Origin: Progne subis subis
Lineage: Eukaryota > Chordata > Aves > Passeriformes > Hirundinidae
Direction: 5' to 3'
Length of the DNA: 64,000 nt
Assembly: GCA_022316685.1 (NCBI GenBank)
Contig: JAKJHU010000023.1
Coordinates: 8,295,192-8,359,191 of the forward strand
Each line of letters opens with the position of its first letter. Within the stretch, counting starts at the first letter, position 1. This document shows positions 13,601-25,027 of the stretch, one piece after another. The notes beneath the pieces are model-generated. The model saw only the letters and a program-made list of their open reading frames with translations. It was not told where the DNA came from and did not search any database. The translations under genes were made by a program, and so were the position numbers.

Positions 13601-15333
13601 GACATTTTTCCATTCTTCTGAATATCGTGCTGCCATTAATACCCAATACTACCAAAAACACTCCTAACTTACTTTGCAGCACTGCAAAAAGACAGTGTTT
13701 TAGAGCAAAAGGGAAGGGGACCTGTGCTCACAGGGCCTGTGCATGTTATGAAACTGCCTTTTGTGGCCTCCCAGCCACATCCTTGCCCTCTTCCACCCAA
13801 GCACAGAGTTCAGGGAAGAAGGCTGAAGGATGGCAAAATATACGCACAGCTTTTCCTGCAGCCCAAACAACAGGACCTGAGAGGTAAGGGAAGGCTTATC
13901 TATTGGGTTTTAACCCTTTCAGAGTAGATGAGGTGTTATGAAAAATATGTGCACCACCCTCTTCAAATTAGTGTTGGATATTTTTAGCTTATTTTTTAAA
14001 AAACACTATATGGAAAAAAACCCCCACCAAACCTCCATCTCTCTTCATATATGCTTTAAATAATGAGCCCTGAGTCATGTCTGCAGCTCTTCACCTTAGG
14101 AAGGAAGTATTTAACAAAGTCACATAAAAATGTAGGGTATTGGGAGGTGTTACTAATTGTGATAAAATCCCATTAGACTGACAAGCCAGTACGATGTAAC
14201 AAGAGAGTTGTACAGTTAAACACAGCCAAATAACCCCAAAGCAAAAGAAAAACAGGCTTGCAGAATGGAGCATGGCACAAATGAACACAAACAACAAATG
14301 CAGTAATGAAAGCCACACGTGAAAAATCAAGAAAAGGGGCTTTTTCCCAGGTGCAGCATAAAAAGGAGGGGGGAGAAACTCTGTTTTGTAGCATAAAGCC
14401 AAGAGGCACCTTAGTAAGGGCACAGCATCTACCAGGGCCCTGGGTCAAGGCAAGAGGGTCCCATCTGGCCAAAATATTGATTCTGATAATCAAAGTGTTA
14501 TTTTCCAAGTCACCACAGTGTCAGTGCAGAGAGATAAACCTGCACATGAGAATACTGAGAATACCACCTGACAGCATCTTGGGATCATCTTCATCAGGTC
14601 AAAACAAATACCTTCTCAGGCCAGGTATGGTTTCCCTGTTGAGTTTGAACATCCAGGAAAAAGAATGCCATACTGGCTGATAAGAAAGAATGGCTGAGAA
14701 ACAAAACCCCAGATATTTTCAGAATGTATAACTTCGTGTTGATGTATTCGAAAAACTTTTATTTGTGTGAATTACTTTACCAAACTGATGGCTAATGTAA
14801 TTAATTGATCAAAGCCACTGCTTCTTGTGAATATAGAGCCATGTCACTAAGTAAGATGACACTTCTTTCACAGAAAAAGGAGATTTTCCACAATTACAGC
14901 CCAAACCTATATTGGAAGGGAATTGAGGCATCTTGTCAGCAAAATACTCCTTTTTTTTGGTTTGAAAAAGGAAGTCTTACCAGCTACGCTAATTAACATG
15001 CAATGAAGCTTGAATGGGTGCCAAAGGATCTACAGTAGCACAGTGAACAGTCAGAAAACTCAGACAAGAACTTAGTGTTCCTGCCTCGTCATGCTTCTTT
15101 TCTCCACGTAGGTGGACAGACTGAAATGGGCTGTGTGACCTCCTTCTGTCAGAAACTATTATTTATGTTATGCCACTAATGCCCCTGGCTAGTTTGGCTG
15201 CCAGATCTTACACTAGGAAAAAGAAAAGTCATCAGGTCCTTTTCATCTCTCAGGACTGGCCACAGCCAAAGGCCTGGAGATAAAACTCATGCTCAGTGAT
15301 GGACCAGCAGGGCCAGCCCTGGGGTCCTGCTGG
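10691..15333. other. Unique non-coding sequence, no gene seen
   Basis: About 4.6 kb with only short, mutually overlapping open frames (longest 124 codons, 14306-14680). It contains short T and A runs (for example 12081-12096). No RNA gene or recognisable repeat was found. Confidence 0.5.
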
Positions 15334-15579
15334 AGATTGCAGTGGGAATTGCAAAAGGAATCACAGTGAGAAGTGCATTGGGAAATGCAAGGGGAATCAC
15401 AGTGGGAATCAGAGTGGAAATTGCACTGGGAATTGCAATGTGAATCACACTGAAAAGTGCACTGGGAATTGCAAAGTGAATTGCAATCACAGTGGAAACT
15501 GAACTGGAAAATATTCTGGGAATTGCATTGGAAATCACACTGAGAATTGCAAAGGGAATTGCAATGGGAATTCCAGTCA
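15334..15579. repeat. 12-bp diverged minisatellite (GAATTGCAATGG-type)
   Basis: The tract divides into about 20 units of 12 bases. Two main unit types alternate irregularly, GAATTGCAATGG-like and GAATCACAGTGG-like, with a third GAAGTGCACTGG-like type. The same order of three units begins at 15346 and at 15430, 84 bases (seven units) apart, suggesting a higher-order duplication. One disrupted stretch lies near 15485-15515. Because 12 is a multiple of 3, all frames without a stop stay open, giving artificial Cys- and Asn-rich frames on both strands. It ends 147 bases before an LTR. It is unlikely to be coding. Confidence 0.9.
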
Positions 15580-16074
15580 GAGTTGCCCACCTACAGCAGG
15601 GGAGCCCATAAAATCTCTTGGCGTGGCTCTGAACCTTTCCCTCCTGAGGGAAGGGGACAGCATATGACTTACTGCAGCACCTTTGCCCCCAAGCTGGTGA
15701 AACTGGAGGGCAGCAGGCACCATGGCTGTTGTATTCTATTGAAATGGTTTATCCTAGTTTCCCCTATGTTCTGTATGTCAATGGTTTACCCTAAGTTCTG
15801 TATACGCCCCTTTGTTCCCTATATGGTCATTCCCCACCTCTTGTTCCAGTATCTTCCCTATCAGTCACTTAAACCCTGCCTACCCTCCCTGTCCATTATT
15901 TTAAACCCTACCCCTTTACCCAGAATGTTCCATGTTCATCAAACCTCCCTCGAAGTTCTATTGGACTAGGCAGTGCAATCCCTCCCACACTGCTATCCCA
16001 TTGGTTTCCCCAGTAGTATTCTCCACCCTTTGCTCCTCCCCAGTTGAACCCGATTGGTTGTAAGTTTGTATCTG

Positions 16075-16103
16075 CCCCCCCCCCAACCCCCCAACCCCCC
16101 CCC
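16075..16103 (-). promoter_or_regulatory. C-rich block in LTR U3, potential minus-strand G-quadruplex
   Basis: Three C runs of 10, 6 and 9 bases are separated by AA, directly before the TATA-like box of the LTR. On the minus strand this gives long G runs able to form a quadruplex. Run length may be variable or affected by sequencing. Confidence 0.6.
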
Positions 16104-16165
16104 ACTGTTTAAAACCCCCGTGTGCACCAGTGCTCTTCGCCTTTTTCCCTGTGGACCCCTTCACA

Positions 16166-16171
16166 AATAAA
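16166..16171 (+). terminator. LTR polyadenylation signal AATAAA
   Basis: AATAAA sits about 55 bases after the TATA-like box of the solo LTR, in the R region. Any transcript initiated in the LTR could be ended here. Confidence 0.6.
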
Positions 16172-16378
16172 CCCTGTGGATTTATCCCAGCAAAAAGATC
16201 TCGCCTTTTCCTTAATCCCAGTCCTTGTCGTTGCCCAAGGACAGCAGGAGTTTGCCTCGACTCCAGCAGGTTCTGTGTGTCCCAAGGCACTGCCACGGGA
16301 ACACGGTTCCCCACTCCGGTTGCAGCTCCTGGGTGCTGAGTTATACTGATAGCCCCGTAGAGCAAAGGCGCTGCGACA

Positions 16379-16859
16379 CATGACGAGCCCCCATTGCTGC
16401 CAGGGCTGGCAAGGCAGTGGGGTGCCTTTGGCCAGCATCAGGGAAGCTCTGTGAGTAGGGACCTGCAGATCCTGGAGGGCTGCCCTGTGGCCAAGCCACC
16501 CACCCCTCTGCATGGGGGCTGGCAGCTCTCCTCAAACCTTGCTCATGGCCAGCCTGTGTGCCTGGCCCCGCATTAGTTACTGCCTGATCTTCTGCATAAG
16601 CAATCAAAAATTAGTTTAAAATTCAGGCTGGATACAGTTAAGCTTCCCATTAAGCACTGGATGTGTGGGAAGTGGGGTCAGGGCACTTGTAAAAGGTGGT
16701 TGGGTTGGTTGTGCTACCTCCTGGTGAAAGTACATAGTCTGAGCGGGAGTTAAAAGCAGACTTTTCTCATGAATGAGGATGTTTATGGTCTGGCATCTTG
16801 TGAAATTAAATAGACGCCTATGTGCAGAGAAGAGATAACTTTTGATGCTGCAGCCATCT
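16379..16859. other. Unique non-coding sequence, no gene seen
   Basis: GC-rich near the LTR, then AT-richer. No recognised repeat or supported open frame. Confidence 0.5.
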
Positions 16860-17215
16860 AGGACAATAGAGGACTCCCACATTTGAGACGCTAATTCGCT
16901 CCCAGTGTTCCCAGTACATGTTTATCTTGTTTTCATTTGGGCTCTGAATCAGGAAGGTAATAAAAAAATTAACTCTTCCGAGTGTTCTTGCACTTTGTGT
17001 GTGTTTTTGCAGGAATTTACAGACACCTGAAAAGGATATTTGCAAAATGACCTATGATCCTTAACCCGCGGTACACACAATAAATCTGCCGCCCTAAGCA
17101 TTGCCAGCCTTTTTGAATGAAAGGCTGCATTATAACAACACAGGTGTATGGCTACAGGGCTGTATATCTTACTGGACCTCATACTCCAATCAACATTTAA
17201 AAATAAAAGGAGAGC
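16860..17215. other. Candidate conserved non-coding element
   Basis: This AT-rich block lacks repeat signatures but keeps CpG sites in a compact centre (CCCGCGG near 17065 and GCCGCC near 17089). It also holds several homeodomain-type TAAT/ATTA cores. Retained CpGs in AT-rich unique sequence, with no coding frame, are typical of vertebrate developmental enhancers. This is inference from composition. Conservation was not tested. Confidence 0.3.
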
Positions 17216-19362
17216 AATATAAAACTATCTATGCATAAATTCTCTTGCAATGATTTGGCTTTCCCTTCTCCCTAGCCCCTTTCCATCCTGACTGTTGGCC
17301 TTATTATACAAAGGACAGTAATAAACATCCTAGCTAAAGCCAATGAACTTCTCTTACACGTAAATACCTCCTTGGAGGATACCAGGTATGACCAAGAGGA
17401 GAGTAATGATTTCTTTTCTCCATTTATTCCATGTTAATAAAATAACTGGTCATCAAATCATAGGCTTGGATGTGATAGATTCCCAGTTTGTATCTGGACA
17501 CTAAAACAGACTTAAATGGGAGAAGAAACCAGTTAGAATTTTTAAAAGGAAATATGTTTACAAACACTGTTGGCTCAGGGTAGCACTACAGGAGTATCTT
17601 TTGATTAATTTTTTTGATTCACTCTTTTGGTTCATCAGATGATCTAAAGAAGAATCCAAATATAGGGCCAGATCAACTTTAAATTATTTTTACTTGTTGT
17701 TCCTCACCAAAGTAAAAAGAAGAAAAGATAATTTTCAATTTCAGTAAAACAACCTGAAATATAACATGCTGAATTTCGTTCATTTCACAAAAGCTGAGGC
17801 AGTAAAAGCTGGATTCACAAAATTACCTGCAAAATTTCTTTGTGCCCAGTTCAGCTCAGGAGCAGTCAGTATTTATTGGAAACCCAACCTCACATCCACT
17901 GTCTGCCTGAGTGGATTCAGCCCATCCCCTAGGACTGCAATCCAACCATTGGGATCCCTGAACTCCAGGATGAGCTCAGCCATTTCTACTAAAGCCTTCT
18001 TTGATTAGTGACATGAATATTCATTAATGCAGAAAACAAAGCACTTCCTAACTCATTTGTTAGGCCCCTCTAAGAAGGAGAAGACCTTAGTAGGTTGTCC
18101 ATGCAGCAGGTTCTCCATTAATAATAATAATAATCATCTAGTTGCTGATGTGACTTTTACTCTCTTACTCAAAGCATTAATTTCTTCCAGTCTTTTAACA
18201 AAATGAGCAATACAGTGTGCCTGTCTTCCCCTTGGATGAGTTGAGAGCCCTTTCATATCTCTTAGTAAATCTGGCTATAAATCTGATGAGATAACATATA
18301 CACATGCAGCTATGACGATACTTCTCTCGCTTGTATGCAGAGATGCATGCACTGGATGCCTTGAAATCAAGTGCTGTAAAACTACAGTGAAAAACAAAGA
18401 GAAGCCCCCAACATCTGCTTTCATTTGATATCCCTGGGTTGTTATGCTGATACTTTTTATCTGAGCACAATTTTGACATAATGTTTTAATTCTAAAAACT
18501 AATAAACTAATGAATTATTGTAAACTGCCTGTAGAATTTTTTGAAAAATTTAAACTGTTTTCATTGGAGACCACTGATGATTTTGTTTTGACTATCCAAA
18601 TATTTTGCATATTCCAGTATTTAAAATGGTCTCCTTGTAGAGGGAGGCTTCAGTACGGCAAGAGGACTGACAATTGACCACAAATAGTTGTAGTTTTTCC
18701 AAATGCCTCAACATTTCCCTCTCAAAAAACTTGGTGGCAATAGTCAGTGTTTCCTATGAAACAGTCTGCTTCAGACAAATTCTGCACATTGTGCCAAGGA
18801 AACCGTGCAACCAAATTTTTTAGCCAGCTGTCAAGGTGAGGCAAACTATTTCCCAGAAAAGTATGTGATGGAAGAAATAAAAAGAAACCAATCATACAAG
18901 CAAATGCTGCCCATATTGAGCTGTACCTTCAGAAGGTTTGGCCACAGGACAGAAGAGACATCCTCATGTCCTGTCTGGGATTCTGGTGCAGCGAGGGCTC
19001 ACTGCCCCACCAGTTACTACAGAAGAAGTTACTGCAATTTGTGCTTTCACACAGGGGTGAAAGCTGACAGGTGCCTTGCAGGGCTTCAGGGGGTTGCCTC
19101 AGGTCCCGTGTACAGAGGGGATCCCAGGGGAGCACCCATCTCACCTCCAGCCTTTGCCCCTCGGTGCACTGCTCTTGCCCTGGCGCTGCAAACCCACCCC
19201 CTTTCTCCCTCCTCCCCCCCTCCCTTCCCCTCCTCCCCTCATCCTGATTTGGAGGCACACACCTCCAGATGGGACAGGTTTCATGCCAGCCCTCCTTCCA
19301 CACAGGGCCATTTAAACTCTGTTCTTTAGACAGTGTCTCTAAACTTTAGGAAGGAGAAAGCA
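17216..19362. other. Unique non-coding sequence, no gene seen
   Basis: It includes a short AAT run at about 18118-18135 and a CT-rich stretch at about 19197-19240. A 174-codon open frame (18805-19329, plus) overlaps a 124-codon minus frame and ends in low-complexity proline/serine sequence. Neither has a recognisable domain. Confidence 0.5.
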
Positions 19363-19466
19363 GGGGATGGGATGGGATGGGATGGGATGGGATGGGATGG
19401 GATGGGATGGGATGGGATGGGATGGGATGGGATGGGATGGATGGGATGGGATGGGATGGGATGGGA
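19363..19466 (+). repeat. GGGAT pentanucleotide array, G-quadruplex prone
   Basis: About 20 near-perfect GGGAT units are broken once by a 4-base unit at about 19440, where a single G is missing. The plus strand therefore carries about 20 runs of three G separated by AT, an exceptionally dense G-quadruplex pattern. The open frames of up to 213 codons that cross it come from the repeat (MGWDG pentapeptides) and should not be taken as genes. Array length is likely polymorphic. Confidence 0.95.
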
Positions 19467-20379
19467 GGTCCTTCAGTGCTGGCCGGGGGGGGGTGCAGTG
19501 TAGGGGCTGGGCAGAGCACCCAGAAACACCTTCCTCATTTTCCTGCTTCGTTAAGAGAAGAGAAACAGCTGAAGAAACGTCTGCTGGAAAATAAAACAGA
19601 TGAAGAGATTTCCAGTCTCCTCTCAGCTTCCCTGCAGGGTGAGACTCTGAACGCTGGGCCAAGAAGGCCAGCAGCATGGGGAGGGCTGCCTGTGTGCAGC
19701 CCCTGGGGAGGGAGCACTGCTGGGCTGCCCTTCCCAGCATGCGCTTCCCAGATGTGCTGCATCGGGCATGTCAGGATGGGGCTGATTTACTGCATCTGTA
19801 CAGGCCATCTGCAGGGTAGGGAGAGAGCCTGTGTGATAAACGTCCCAGCCACGCTGGCCTCATGGCACGTGCACCGCAGAGATGATTTATTCGCAAGGCA
19901 GTGGCTCTCTGTCCAGCATTTCTGGATATCCAGCAGAGAGATCATGCCAGCTGGGCTGTTGGAAAAATATCCAGAATGCTCAGTCCTATCTGTACAACAT
20001 TTCCAGGCAGAAAAATAGCCATATGCACAGGAAGCCACTGCAGCACTGCTGTCGCTGTCAGGCTGAAGGTGTACAGCTGAGACCTGCTCCTGCAGCTCCT
20101 GCTTGCATAAATGGCTTGCTGAAACCACTGAGGCACCTCACTGGGGTCCTTGACTGCCAGATTTACATCCCATGTACATCCCATGTGTTTTTTCTTTCCC
20201 GACTCAAGGCATGCATAACTCACTAGCGAATGTGGCTTGACAATGGCAGACAGAGGAAACTGCTATGGGCCAGCTGTTATTTGGCACAGCCTCTGCTTCC
20301 CACCCTAATTAGGATGAGGCAACACCCCAAAAAGCAAGGAAGCTAACAAAGCAATCCAGGAGAGATATAGCAGACGGTG
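19467..20379. other. Unique non-coding sequence, no gene seen
   Basis: Begins with a G8 run near 19486. Several overlapping frames of 90 to 115 codons are open on both strands without domains. A small CATCCCATGT direct repeat lies near 20165-20185. Confidence 0.5.
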
Positions 20380-20640
20380 TTGTCTGTACGGATCCCTCAT
20401 CCCATCCACAGCACTGAAAGGCTTTTTAAAGCAAGTGTTTTAAAATGCTGCAGGGTCCCAGCTCTGAGTGGCCAAGGATGTATTGCTATAATCATTGGGT
20501 GGATGATTCATGGCTTTGCACTTACACCATTAAAGGTAGCATTAGCACCAGGACCCTTTATGCAGCAACATTAGTGAACGCTGAAAAACATTCCTCTGAA
20601 AGGGCTTTGTCACCTTCCCTTGGTCCTGAAACAGTCTCTT
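20380..20640. other. Candidate conserved non-coding element
   Basis: A balanced-composition, repeat-free block with TTTAAA, ATTA and GGATGATTCATGG-type motifs and no coding support. It resembles conserved non-coding elements in texture only. Conservation was not tested. Confidence 0.22.
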
Positions 20641-22570
20641 ACACCAACCCCGTACATTTCAATTACCATACGCTGGCATTTCTACCTCTTTACCCAACTC
20701 ATAAAAATCACAGCCAATAAACACAAATCACCACCTGAAGGAGCTGGTGCTTTCCTCCCACTTTAATATACCTACTCATACTTCAAAGAAACCCAGAGAG
20801 ATTCTCATATTGGCAGTGCCCAGGCTGCCTAGTCCTAGGCAAGGATTAGCCACGTATGCACTTGGAACAATCTGCTCTTAGTTTGCTTTGACATGGTTTT
20901 TATCCCTCTAAATCACACTCAGCCATTTGACCTGACAGCAGACTAATACATGACCTGTTCCGGGGAAGGTGGGTGGGGAAGGGCAGGAGATTTTGCTCTT
21001 TTCTTGTCCAAATTGGAAGAGCCCTGCACCTTGCCAGGCGAGCTCTTGTCTCAAGAAGATCATAATTCCCCCTTTGTTTCCCAACGGTAGCTATATTGCT
21101 GTATTTCAAGATGGCAAGATAATGGCGATGACTTCAAGGCTCCATAACAAGAAGCTTTACTGGAAACTACCAGGGGAGAGACAGGCACCACTGAAAATAC
21201 ATGTAACCCTGCAAAATAGAGGGCAGCTAACTGGCAGGCACTAGTAAAAGTATAGGCAATGTAAATACTTCAGTGCCAGACCCATCATCAGCCTGTCTCT
21301 GTTTTTCAGGGGGCTCTGGCTGGATTTCCTAGGCATCGATGCGGTATTGATTTCACCTGCCTGCTGTGCTAGCAGGTGGGGAGAGATGGCATGCAGGAGT
21401 CAGGGAAGCCTGGCAGAATCCCAGCTGGATTTTTCTCACTCTGTCCCAGCACTTTACTACTGGAGAGCTGGGATTTAGGCAATGCCAGTGCTGTGGAGCA
21501 GGAAAACAAGAGTAGCTTTTCATTCAGGGCTCTTGCGCAAAGCAGTGGCACTTTAAAACTTTCCAAGTGTTGCATGCATGGGAGTTTAGCATGTGACTCC
21601 CATTAAAGTCGGTATGAGTCATGTGGCAAACAACCCCAAACACTTTGAAGATATACTGCAATTTATGTTTTTCTGATCTCTGGGAAAAAAAAAAAGAAAA
21701 CTATTGTGGACTGGGACTTCGAGGACAGCTTTTCCAAAGCAGTTCTCTTTCTGTGTTTGCTCCTAGACATAAATCATAGCAGGAGGGAGCACAATCAGGC
21801 TGTTAGTTGGTGATGGCACAACAATGACTGGGCAAAGGGAAAAAATAGGTGTGAAAAAGAAATGCTGGTGAAAATTATATATTGATTCCTTAAGGCTTGT
21901 ACTAAAGTACTGACCAGAAAGAAAGCCAGGTGGATTTAAATTCAATACAATACAAAAGCTTTCCATGGAAAAGCTGAAGTGTTTAACAGAAACTGGAGGG
22001 AAGGTGTGCTCTTGGGTTTGCATCAGTGCCAAACATTCCTAGAAAGATGGATAATCAGGGAAGCTGAAGGCATGTGGGTCTCACTGCCCCCTTCCCAGAC
22101 AGTCACATCTAGCAGGGCCACTTAGCTTTGGTGCTTTGTGTGGGGCTGGTGGTCCCACTGCATTCTCATCCCTTTAATAAGGATGGAACCCAGCCCATGC
22201 TGCGTGGCTAAATGAGACCTCAACCTTTTCACAAGTCCAGGCTTGATGTTCAACTTGGAATTGTCAGGAATATGTTCCTTCTCGGTCTCTGCTGTCACTG
22301 GTGGGCTAAGGGACAATGCCTTAGTCAGAAGAGTGCCTGGGATGTCTCCTGCCCATGTCCCATGCTGCAAAATCCTCTGCAGAGCCATAAATCCTGTCCT
22401 CCAGCTCTGCTGCTATAGAGTGCCAGCAGAGGCAGGCAAGCAATGGTGCTGTCCCCTCTGTGACACTGTGACACGCTGCTACTGACCAGCACTCCTAGGT
22501 GGACATCACCTTTGTGTCCACAGCCTACATGTTCTGGCACCTCTCAAGAAACTGACCTCACAGTCTTCCC
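20641..22570. other. Unique non-coding sequence, no gene seen
   Basis: No recognised repeat apart from a short A run near 21685. Open frames are at most about 91 codons and without domains. Confidence 0.5.
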
Positions 22571-22600
22571 AAAAAAAAAAAAAAAAAAAATTATATATAT
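22571..22600. repeat. A20 homopolymer followed by AT run
   Basis: Twenty A residues are followed by TTATATATAT. No AATAAA or recognisable retroposon body lies immediately upstream, so it is listed as a simple repeat and not as a processed pseudogene tail. Confidence 0.85.
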
Positions 22601-24136
22601 CTATGTATTTGCATCTTGCTGGCCCCTGTGGAGTGACTATAAAAGGGGATGAAGGATTTATCACTGCAGCGGCAGAATGGCAACTCAGTGTGTATTAAAT
22701 AACTACAATAGAAGGAGACAGGATTTGTTTTGTTGAATAGTAAGTAGAACAAATGAAAAATTCACTTTCTAGTGAGAAATATGCACTGACTGGTGTTAGA
22801 TTTTATGGATAAGTGGGGAAAAATGTAGGAGTGAGAAATTTTTGATACTTCCTTGATATTTTGCTTTGACAGTTTCAGAATAAATTGTTTCAATGCATTA
22901 TTTTGAGAGGATATTTTTATTCTAAAATTCACCTAAATTGAGAAATAATGAAAAAAACAATCATAGGTTATCCTGAAGAAAAGTGTGGGGATTTTTTCTT
23001 TTTTTTTAATTTACTTACTGAACTATTGAAAAAAAAAAATCCATTCAGGTAAGGCTGAGCAGAATCAGGGTTGATAAGAGACCTGATAATGTGACTACCA
23101 TTCACTCATGTCCCTGCCTGGCATATAAAATGTTTTCAGGAAATTAAAACCTCCATAATAGTGTAAATGGAATATTGCTGCTCGGTACTCACCTCCTCTA
23201 ACATTTATTTCTAATTTTATCTTTGCTTGTCCTTGTCTCACTTTTCATCTTTTATATGTGTGGGATTCTTTTATAAAAGATACTTTGTTCACAGACAGAA
23301 AGCACAAGGCAGGTGAGAAGCAGCATCCGAGAGAAAATGCAGTGCTGCACTACAGCAAATTCACCTGGATTAATTTGGCTGTAGTTTTCTTGGCTAGCAA
23401 ATTGCATCTGCCCAGAAAGTAAATGCAACTCTCTGAGGTTTTGATGTAACATCTACCTTTACTTCCACAGCAGATGAATTCAAAGAGCCAAAAATCAAGA
23501 CTTGTATTTTCCCATCCCAGTTACGCATCTCTGCACACTGAACTTCCCAACTATTTCCATGACAACAGATTACAGACTGACACTTTTTTCCTCCATTGGC
23601 AGTGAATTTATAAACCAGGGATTTATGAAGTATCATTGTTAAGAGATGCATCAGGACGGGAGAGACATGCCATGCGTTTCTGAAATAACTCACGGGCGGC
23701 TGTCAGGAGTGCTGGGGTGCTCTGTGCAACACCATGGTTCACATTCACACATTAATATCACCCGCTCATGCTGCAGCCCCAGTAAGTGGGGAGCAGATCC
23801 AGCATGCTGTAAATCACTCACTATACCCTGGCTTTTATGCTCCTGTAGTTTTATTGCTTTCCTTTAGCTGCTAGCTGTTGTCACCAAACCAATTAAAAGT
23901 TTACTTACCACCCCTGGGTAGGGAACATGAGGGTACTCACCTCCCTTCCCAGTGCTGGGATGTGGGGTAGGCTGTGGGATCGTCTCCAGCCCCATCCCAG
24001 CAGCAGTTAACAGCCTCTTCCCCTGTGGCTCTCCCAGTGATGCATCCTGGGTGCTGGGCTGACATGTGGGTGTCTTGGGGCTACTCCAGAATCCAAATTA
24101 TTCCCAGAGCTCCTTTCTAGCTCTTGCCACCATGAG
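22601..24136. other. Unique non-coding sequence, no gene seen
   Basis: AT-rich with T and A runs near 22993-23040. No supported gene or repeat was identified. Confidence 0.5.
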
Positions 24137-24428
24137 CACAGAATTATAGAATATCTTGAGTTGGAAGGGACTCAAGAGGATCACCAAAGTCCTGGCCTTG
24201 CATAGCTTGTCCCCAAGAGTTCACACCATGCTCCTGAGAGCATTGTCCAAAAGCTTCTTGAACTCTTCCAGGCTTGGTGCTGTGACCACCTTCCTGGAGA
24301 GCCTGTTCTAATGCCCAGCTACCCTCTGGGTGAAAAACCTTTTCCTGATATCCGACCTATACCTCCCCTGACACAACTTCATTGCTGTTCCCTTGGGTCC
24401 TACCACTGGTCACCAGATCAGTACCTGA
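24137..24428 (-). mobile_element. CR1 LINE 3'-end, minus strand
   Basis: The plus strand begins with CACAGAATTATAGAATAT, the reverse complement of the CR1 3' tail. It then follows the usual CR1 end in order: GAGTTGGAAGGGACTC, CTTGAACTCTTCCAGGCTTGG, AGCCTGTTCTAATGCCCAG, CTCTGGGTGAAAAACC and CCTTGGGTCCTACCACTGG. It covers the 3' untranslated region and the end of the reverse-transcriptase ORF. Many point changes and small deletions make it a dead copy. An LTR begins 150 bases further on. Confidence 0.93.
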
Positions 24429-24577
24429 AGCAAGCAGGAAGCAAAGAGCAGCAAGCAAATAAGGAGCAGCAGCTGGAAATCAGCCCCAAAGACCCACAGT
24501 GAGCAGAGTTGTGGCCCTGACAGCAAAGTCTCATCAAGGCACAGGAGAACCCCAGGGCACGGGAAGGGGGGAAATGA

Positions 24578-25027
24578 TGCCTTAAGTTTTAGCTTTCATG
24601 TGTTTCAGATTCTGTGCTGCCTACAGGTATCATTCTGAGCCTCATATTGACTGCTAGTAAGCTCTCTTCACAGAGTAGGCAGACAAAACAAATAATTCTC
24701 CTGCTGAAGACCAAGGACAACGAGTACAACTTTGAGGCCCAAAAGCATAAACAACGGTGGACTGAAGAGAGAAACAAGGATGGGACTTCATAACCTGAAG
24801 CTGTAATTGGACAATTAAATACCAATATGCAAATGGACCAAAACTTATAAAAGTGTGAGACCTCGTGACCAGTTGTCCATTTTGTGACCATTTTTAGTCC
24901 ACCTTGGGTGTAACCCTGGCCAGGCTCTTGTCCTGCCCAAGATGTACCCTAAGGGCCTTTCAATGACTATCTACTTTATTCTCTTAGCTCTGTCCAGTCT
25001 CTGTTTCAGGTCAGCCTTCCCAAGGCA
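24578..25027 (+). mobile_element. Solo LTR with TGCCTT/AAGGCA ends
   Basis: The element opens TGCCTTAAG and closes CCAAGGCA, a perfect 6-base terminal inverted repeat of the TG...CA kind. A TATAAAA box lies at 24846-24852. The following sequence (CCACCTTGGGTGTAACCC, then CTGTCCAGTCTCTGTTTCAG) resembles passerine endogenous retrovirus LTRs as I recall them. No clear target duplication is visible (AAATGA before, TCGCCC after), and no AATAAA is seen after the TATA box, so the copy is old or rearranged. No retroviral genes flank it. Confidence 0.72.
24846..24852 (+). promoter_or_regulatory. LTR TATA box
   Basis: TATAAAA stands at the expected place within the LTR, about 175 bases before its 3' end. 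It marks the original plus-strand transcription direction. Confidence 0.55.

Larger units (their letters stand above)
15727..16378 (+). mobile_element. Solo LTR, ERVK-like (6-bp target duplication)
   Basis: The element starts TGTTGTATTC and ends GCGACA. It is flanked by CATGGC (15721-15726) and CATGAC (16379-16384), a 6-base target duplication with one mismatch, which is usual for class II (ERVK-like) retroviruses. Three inverted CCAAT boxes (ATTGG near 15959, 16000 and 16053) precede a C-rich block and a TTTAAAA TATA-like box at 16108-16114. AATAAA lies at 16166-16171. No internal retroviral genes flank it, so it is a solo LTR left by recombination between two LTRs. Its open frames are incidental. 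Confidence 0.85.

Noticed and set aside
15334..15579. CRISPR-like array of short repeats
   Set aside because: Units are contiguous 12-mers without spacers, in a vertebrate genome.
15243..15590. Cysteine-rich 115-codon minus frame, at first sight like a small secreted Cys-repeat protein
   Set aside because: It is produced by the 12-bp minisatellite. There is no convincing signal peptide, and the complementary strand is open as well.
19377..20018. Longest open frame in the window (213 codons, plus)
   Set aside because: Its first third is translation of the GGGAT array (MGWDG repeats) and the rest has no recognisable domain. Frames across such arrays stay open by periodicity.
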